Part shown: piece after piece, positions 23,941 through 27,739 of the stretch
Layout: every line of letters begins with the position of its first letter
Position numbering within the stretch: position 1 is the first letter of the stretch
Source: an uncultured Coriobacteriaceae bacterium
GTDB lineage: Bacteria; Actinomycetota; Coriobacteriia; Coriobacteriales; Atopobiaceae
Length of the DNA stretch: 27,739 nucleotides
Direction of reading: 5' to 3'
NCBI GenBank assembly: GCA_900552935.1
Contig: USBN01000017.1
Span: forward strand, 1 to 27,739
Made by a program: the position numbers and the translations under genes
The notes under the pieces: model-generated
What the model was told of the DNA's origin: nothing
What the model saw: the letters and a program-made list of their open reading frames with translations, nothing else
The model's database searches: none

Positions 23941-24561
23941 TTAGGCCATGCGGATCGAGACCAGGGCGTTCTTGCCGCCGGGGACGGCGCCCTTGACGAG
24001 CATGAGGTTCTGCTCGGCGTCAACGCGGACGAGCTTGAGGTTCTTGACGGTGACGCGCTCGTCGCCCATGTGACCAGCCATGTGGAGGCCCTTGCGGACA
24101 CGAGACGGATAGGCGCACTGGCCGATGGAACCCGGCTTACGCTGGTTACGCGAACCGTGGGTCATGGGACCGCAGGCGAAGTTCCAGCGCTTGATGGTGC
24201 CCTGGAAGCCCTTGCCCTTGGAGGTGCCGGTGACGTCGACGTTCTTGACCTCAGCGAAGTCAGCCACGGAGACGACATCGCCAACCTTGTGCTCCTCGCC
24301 GGAGGCAACGCGGACCTCGCGGAGATAGCGCATGGGCTCGACGCCGGCCTTGGCGAAGTGACCCGCCATGGGCTTGTTGACGCGAGACTTCTTGATCTCA
24401 CCGAAGCCAATCTGGACGGCGTCGTAGCCGTCGGTAGCAACGGTCTTGACCTGCGAAACGACGCAGGGGCCGGCCTGAATGACCGTAACGGGGACGACGT
24501 TATCGTCCTCGTCAAACACCTGGGTCATCCCGATCTTGCGGCCGAGGATGGTGCTGACCAT
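23941..24561 (-). CDS. rplC: 50S ribosomal protein L3
   Basis: L3 is one of the first large-subunit proteins to bind and reaches the peptidyl-transferase centre. The 206-residue product begins MVSTILGRKIGMTQVFDEDD and has the conserved GTSKGKGFQGTIKRWNFA and MTHGSRNQRKPGSIGQC. First gene of its transcript, 42 bp before rplD. AAGGA lies about 6 nt before the ATG. Confidence 0.99.
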   Translation of the reverse strand: MVSTILGRKIGMTQVFDEDDNVVPVTVIQAGPCVVSQVKTVATDGYDAVQIGFGEIKKSRVNKPMAGHFAKAGVEPMRYLREVRVASGEEHKVGDVVSVADFAEVKNVDVTGTSKGKGFQGTIKRWNFACGPMTHGSRNQRKPGSIGQCAYPSRVRKGLHMAGHMGDERVTVKNLKLVRVDAEQNLMLVKGAVPGGKNALVSIRMA

Positions 24562-24785
24562 ACACGTTCCTTACCTTCGGTGGTCTTGGGTGTGTCTGGC
24601 GCCCCTTGCGCCAGTTCCCAGCGGACCACATCCTACTGTGCGCTGCGCGGGTGAGGGCGTTGGCTGTGACCTGCGGCTTCCTTCGCGTTGCCGGCGGAAA
24701 CACCTACGTGATTCTCGTGCCCGTTCGAAGGATACGCCCGGCACCGGGGTTAGGTGCCGACACAGCATGCCCCTAAAAGCGCAGC
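24562..24785 (-). promoter_or_regulatory. Structured 5' leader of the rplC operon
   Basis: About 220 nt between the predicted transcript start and rplC hold no gene. Visible structure: CGGCACC with GGTGCCG (24739-24759), and a two-step stem at 24580-24629 in which GTGGTC pairs with GACCAC around an inner TGGCGC-N5-GCGCCA, separated by 10/11-nt internal loops. The second ends about 15 nt before the start codon. E. coli L4 acts on such a leader, but I cannot match this fold to that one. Confidence 0.5.
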
Positions 24786-24791
24786 CTGACT

Positions 24792-24820
24792 AGTATACAC
24801 GCGTCTGATGCCCTTCACAA
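24792..24820 (-). promoter_or_regulatory. Promoter of the rplC-to-rplX operon
   Basis: On the minus strand TTGTGA (24815-24820), exactly 17 nt, then TATACT (24792-24797): a good sigma-70-type match in an A+T-rich stretch. It lies between a terminator and the leader, as expected. Confidence 0.7.
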
Positions 24821-24894
24821 TCTCTATATTTGCTGGTTAGGAATGGCATTTCGGCGACCGCTTCCCCACCCTCCCACGCGTCGGCGATACGGCA

Positions 24895-24931
24895 AAAACC
24901 TGAAAAAGGGACTGTCCCTTTTTCAGGTTTT
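24895..24931. repeat. 37-bp near-perfect palindrome between rpsJ and rplC
   Basis: Two 18-bp perfectly complementary arms flank a single T at 24913; the centre reads GGGACTGTCCC between A- and T-runs. It abuts the rpsJ terminator. With A/T runs on both sides it could terminate transcription in both directions, or be a dispersed REP-like element. Confidence 0.9.
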
Positions 24932-24933
24932 AC

Positions 24934-24965
24934 AAAGAAGGAGGCCCCGATATCCGGGGCCTCCT
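24934..24965 (-). terminator. Rho-independent terminator after rpsJ
   Basis: A perfect 11-bp stem (24939-24949 with 24955-24965) and 5-nt loop, followed on the minus strand by TTCTTT. It ends the rpsG-fusA-rpsJ transcript 24 bp after rpsJ, just before the palindrome. Confidence 0.92.
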
Positions 24966-24989
24966 AGGAAGAGCTATTCGTTCGAGAAC

Positions 24990-25298
24990 TTAGAGCTTGA
25001 TCTCGATGTCAACGCCGGCCGGAAGGTCGAGGCGCATGAGCGAGTCGACGGTCGAGCTCGTGGGCTCGAGGATGTCGATGAGACGCTTGTGGGTGCGCAT
25101 CTCGAACTGCTCGCGGGAGTCCTTGTCCTTGTGCGGCGAGCGGATGACCGTGTAAAGGTTGCGCTCGGTCGGCAGGGGGATGGGGCCAGACACCTTGGCG
25201 CCAGTCTTCTGGGCGGTGTCGACGATGAGCTTCGCGGACTGATCGATGACCTCGTGATCAAAGCCCTTGAGACGAATCCTGATCTTCTGGTTAGACAC
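24990..25298 (-). CDS. rpsJ: 30S ribosomal protein S10 (GTG start)
   Basis: S10 is a small-subunit head protein and also NusE in antitermination. The 102-residue product has KIRIRLKGFDHEVIDQSAKL, VSGPIPLPTERNLYTVIRSP and HKDKDSREQFEMRTHKRLID, all highly conserved. The start is GTG (25296-25298) with GGAGG 7 nt ahead. It follows fusA by 67 bp and ends at a terminator, so it belongs to the str transcript rather than to rplC onward. Confidence 0.99.
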   Translation of the reverse strand: MSNQKIRIRLKGFDHEVIDQSAKLIVDTAQKTGAKVSGPIPLPTERNLYTVIRSPHKDKDSREQFEMRTHKRLIDILEPTSSTVDSLMRLDLPAGVDIEIKL

Positions 25299-25365
25299 TT
25301 GGTACCTCCATCGGCGGGCGCGCGCGTGCCTGCATGCGCCCGGTCGTTTCTCCTTGGGCTAGAAC

Positions 25366-27462
25366 TTAGGCGTTGCCGCCGACCTTGCTGACGATCTCGT
25401 CGGCAACGTTCTTCGGGACGGGCTCGTAGTCGCTGAACTGCATGGTGTAGCTCGCGCGGCCCTGGGTCTGGGAACGAAGGTCGGTAGCGTAGCCGAACAT
25501 CTCGCCCAGGGGCACCTTGGCCTTGATGGACGTGGTGCCGTTGCGCTCCTCCATGCCCTGGATCTGGCCACGGCGGGAGTTGAGGTTGCCCATGACGTCA
25601 CCGAGGTACTGCTGCGGGGTCTCGACCTCGACGTCCTCGATGGGCTCGAGGAGAACCGGGTTGGACCTCTTCAGGGCCTCCTTGATGGCCATGGAGCCAG
25701 CGATCTTGAAGGCGGCCTCGGAGGAGTCGACCTCGTGGTAAGAACCGTCAACAAGGGTGACCTTGATGTCGACAACCGGGTAGCCGGCGATGACGCCGCT
25801 CTCGAGAGCTTCCTGGATGCCCTTGTCGATCGAGGGGATGTACTCCTTCGGGACGACACCGCCGACGATGGCGTTGACGAACTCGTAGCCCTTGCCGGAC
25901 TCCTGCGGCTCGAGGTCGATGACGGCGTGACCGTACTGACCACGACCACCGGACTGGCGAACGAACTTGCCGTCGACGTGCTGGACGGCCTTGCCAGCGG
26001 TCTCACGGTAGGCGACCTGCGGCTTGCCCACGTTGCAGTCAACGTTGAACTCGCGCTTCAGGCGGTCGACGATGATCTCGAGGTGCAGCTCGCCCATGCC
26101 GGCGATGATGGTCTGACCGGTCTCCTGGTCCGTGTGAACCTGGAAGGTCGGGTCCTCCTCGGCGAGCTTGGCGAGACCAACGCTCATCTTGTCCTGCTCG
26201 GCCTTGGTCTTGGGCTCGACGGCGACGTCGATGACCGGGTCGGCGAACTCGATGGACTCGAGGATGATGGGGTGAGCCTCGTCGCACAGGGTGTCACCGG
26301 TGGTGGTGGACTTGAGGCCCACGGCAGCGACGATGTCGCCGGTGGCGCAGGACTCGCGGTCCGTACGATCGTGGGCGTTCATCTCGAGGATGCGGCCCAG
26401 ACGCTCGCGGTTGCCCTTGGTGGCGTTGTAGACGTAGGAGCCAGCCTCGGCGGTACCGGAGTAAACGCGGAAGTAGGTCAGCTTACCGACGAACGGGTCG
26501 GTCTGGATCTTGAAGGCCAGGGCGCTGAACGGAGCCTTGTTGTCGGCCTCGCGGGACTCGGTCTCCTTGGACTTCGGGTTGGTGCCCTCGACGGCGGGAA
26601 CGTCGAGCGGGCTCGGGAGGTAATCGACGACGGCGTCGAGGAGCTCCTGGATGCCCTTGTTCTTGTAGGCGGAGCCGACGAAGACGAGGTTCAGCTCGTT
26701 AGAGATGACGCCCTTGCGGAGCGCGGCCTTGAGCTCGGAGACCTCAATCTCCTCCTCCATGAGGATCTTCTCCATGAGGTCGTCGTCAAAGTTGGCGGCG
26801 GCGTCGAGAAGCTCATCGCGCTTGGCCTGGGCGACCTCGGCGTACTCAGCCGGGATGGCATCCATGGCCTCAGGGTAGATCATGCCCTTGTCGTCTTCCT
26901 TGAAGTCCCAAGCGGTCATGGTGACCAGGTCGACGAGGCCCCAGAACTGGTCCTCGGCGCCCATCGGGATCTGAGCGGCGACGGCGTTGGCGTGCAGGCG
27001 CTCCTTCATGGTGTCGATGGCGTGGAAGAAGTCAGCGCCAATGCGGTCATACTTGTTGATGAAGGCGATGCGCGGGACGTTGTAGTTGTGAGCCTGACGC
27101 CAAACGGTCTCAGACTGCGGCTGAACGCCGGCAACGGCATCGAAGACGGCGACGGCACCGTCGAGGACGCGGAGGGAGCGCTCGACCTCGGCCGTGAAGT
27201 CAACGTGGCCCGGGGTGTCGATGATCTGAATGACGTTGTCGCCCCAGAAGCACGTGGTAGCAGCGGACTGAATGGTAACGCCGCGCTCCTGCTCCTGAAC
27301 CATCCAGTCCATGGTGGCGGCGCCATCGTGGACCTCACCGATCTTGTGGGTCTTGCCGGTGTAGTAAAGGATTCGCTCGGTGGTCGTGGTCTTACCGGCA
27401 TCGATGTGGGCCATGATGCCGATGTTACGCATGTCCTTGAGCGTGTACTTGCTCTTTGCCAT
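25366..27462 (-). CDS. fusA: Elongation factor G
   Basis: EF-G is the GTPase that drives translocation and, with RRF, ribosome recycling. The 698-residue product has the P-loop AHIDAGKTT (18-26), switch II DTPGH (82-86) and the guanine-specificity motif NKYD (136-139), then the G', II, III, IV and V domains of the family; RGQYGHAVIDLEP belongs to domain IV. The last motif usually reads NKMD. The ATG at 27462 has GGGAG about 7 nt upstream. It lies 24 bp after rpsG. A 580-codon plus-strand frame over it is a shadow. Confidence 0.99.
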   Translation of the reverse strand: MAKSKYTLKDMRNIGIMAHIDAGKTTTTERILYYTGKTHKIGEVHDGAATMDWMVQEQERGVTIQSAATTCFWGDNVIQIIDTPGHVDFTAEVERSLRVLDGAVAVFDAVAGVQPQSETVWRQAHNYNVPRIAFINKYDRIGADFFHAIDTMKERLHANAVAAQIPMGAEDQFWGLVDLVTMTAWDFKEDDKGMIYPEAMDAIPAEYAEVAQAKRDELLDAAANFDDDLMEKILMEEEIEVSELKAALRKGVISNELNLVFVGSAYKNKGIQELLDAVVDYLPSPLDVPAVEGTNPKSKETESREADNKAPFSALAFKIQTDPFVGKLTYFRVYSGTAEAGSYVYNATKGNRERLGRILEMNAHDRTDRESCATGDIVAAVGLKSTTTGDTLCDEAHPIILESIEFADPVIDVAVEPKTKAEQDKMSVGLAKLAEEDPTFQVHTDQETGQTIIAGMGELHLEIIVDRLKREFNVDCNVGKPQVAYRETAGKAVQHVDGKFVRQSGGRGQYGHAVIDLEPQESGKGYEFVNAIVGGVVPKEYIPSIDKGIQEALESGVIAGYPVVDIKVTLVDGSYHEVDSSEAAFKIAGSMAIKEALKRSNPVLLEPIEDVEVETPQQYLGDVMGNLNSRRGQIQGMEERNGTTSIKAKVPLGEMFGYATDLRSQTQGRASYTMQFSDYEPVPKNVADEIVSKVGGNA

Positions 27463-27486
27463 GAGTGTTCTCCCTAACCTACGCGA

Positions 27487-27739
27487 TTACCAGCGATAGT
27501 GCGAGAAGGCGCGGTTGGCCTCGGCCATCTTGTACATATCCTCGCGCTTCTTGACGGAGGCACCGATGCCGTTGGAGGCGTCGATGATCTCGTTGGCGAG
27601 ACGCTCGGCCATGGTCTTCTCCTTGCGGGCGCGGGAGAAGGTAACGATCCAGCGAATGGCAAGCGTGGTGGCACGACGGGAGTTGACCTCCATCGGCACC
27701 TGATAGGTGGCACCGCCGACACGCTTCGGCTTGCACTCG
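27487..27739 (-). CDS. rpsG: 30S ribosomal protein S7 (5' end outside window)
   Basis: S7 nucleates assembly of the small-subunit head. Only the C-terminal 83 residues or so are visible: KPKRVGGATYQVPMEVNSRR then WIVTFSRARKEKTMAERLAN and a C-terminus ending HYRW. The frame is open to the right edge, so the first half is missing. It begins the visible part of the rpsG-fusA-rpsJ transcript; rpsL is expected just outside. Confidence 0.97.
   Translation of the reverse strand, partial: ECKPKRVGGATYQVPMEVNSRRATTLAIRWIVTFSRARKEKTMAERLANEIIDASNGIGASVKKREDMYKMAEANRAFSHYRW

Noticed and set aside
22906..24654. 582-codon plus-strand open frame opposite rplW, rplD and rplC
   Set aside because: Antisense to three certain ribosomal genes; low-complexity Leu/Gly/Asp/Val product.
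25735..27477. 580-codon plus-strand open frame opposite fusA
   Set aside because: Shadow of fusA; Val/Gly/Asp/Leu-rich and without motifs.

Overview
This 27.7-kb window is a bacterial chromosome segment with high G+C, in which every supported gene lies on the minus strand. It carries most of the ribosomal-protein super-operon (str, S10, spc and alpha sections), preceded by transport, envelope and arginine genes. The gene order (rpsG-fusA-rpsJ, rplC to rplX, rplE to secY, adk-map, infA-rpmJ-rpsM-rpsK-rpsD-rpoA-rplQ), a zinc-type S14, adk and map between secY and infA, and an ECF transporter module plus truA directly after rplQ suit a Gram-positive. Base composition and protein character suggest an actinobacterium, probably Coriobacteriia (Olsenella/Collinsella-like). 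That placement is inference.

Layout in transcription order, from right to left. (1) rpsG (5' end outside the window), fusA and rpsJ, closed by a strong terminator; tuf is absent. (2) A good promoter and a structured leader of about 220 nt, then rplC-rplD-rplW-rplB-rpsS-rplV-rpsC-rplP-rpmC-rpsQ-rplN-rplX and another strong terminator. (3) A stand-alone cassette of about 500 bp with one unrecognised 97-codon gene, which breaks the usual rplX-rplE junction. (4) A structured region of about 350 nt, then rplE-rpsZ-rpsH-rplF-rplR-rpsE-rpmD-rplO-secY and a terminator. (5) adk-map and a terminator. (6) infA-rpmJ-rpsM-rpsK-rpsD-rpoA-rplQ and a terminator. (7) ecfA (two ATPases fused in one chain), ecfT and truA, compact and partly overlapping. 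(8) A membrane-anchored LCP-like protein that has lost the usual motif, and a family-2 glycosyltransferase. (9) argC-argJ, the start of an arginine operon with ArgR-like operator sequences upstream; argJ runs off the left edge.

Most of the window is conserved housekeeping DNA. The parts that do not fit a textbook operon are the 97-codon cassette with a palindrome over its putative promoter, the structured leaders before rplC and rplE, hairpin-rich spacers inside otherwise tight operons, a 37-bp near-perfect palindrome between rpsJ and rplC, a 33-bp tandem repeat before argC, and the degenerate LCP-like protein. All RNA folds and promoters were read by eye; none was computed.
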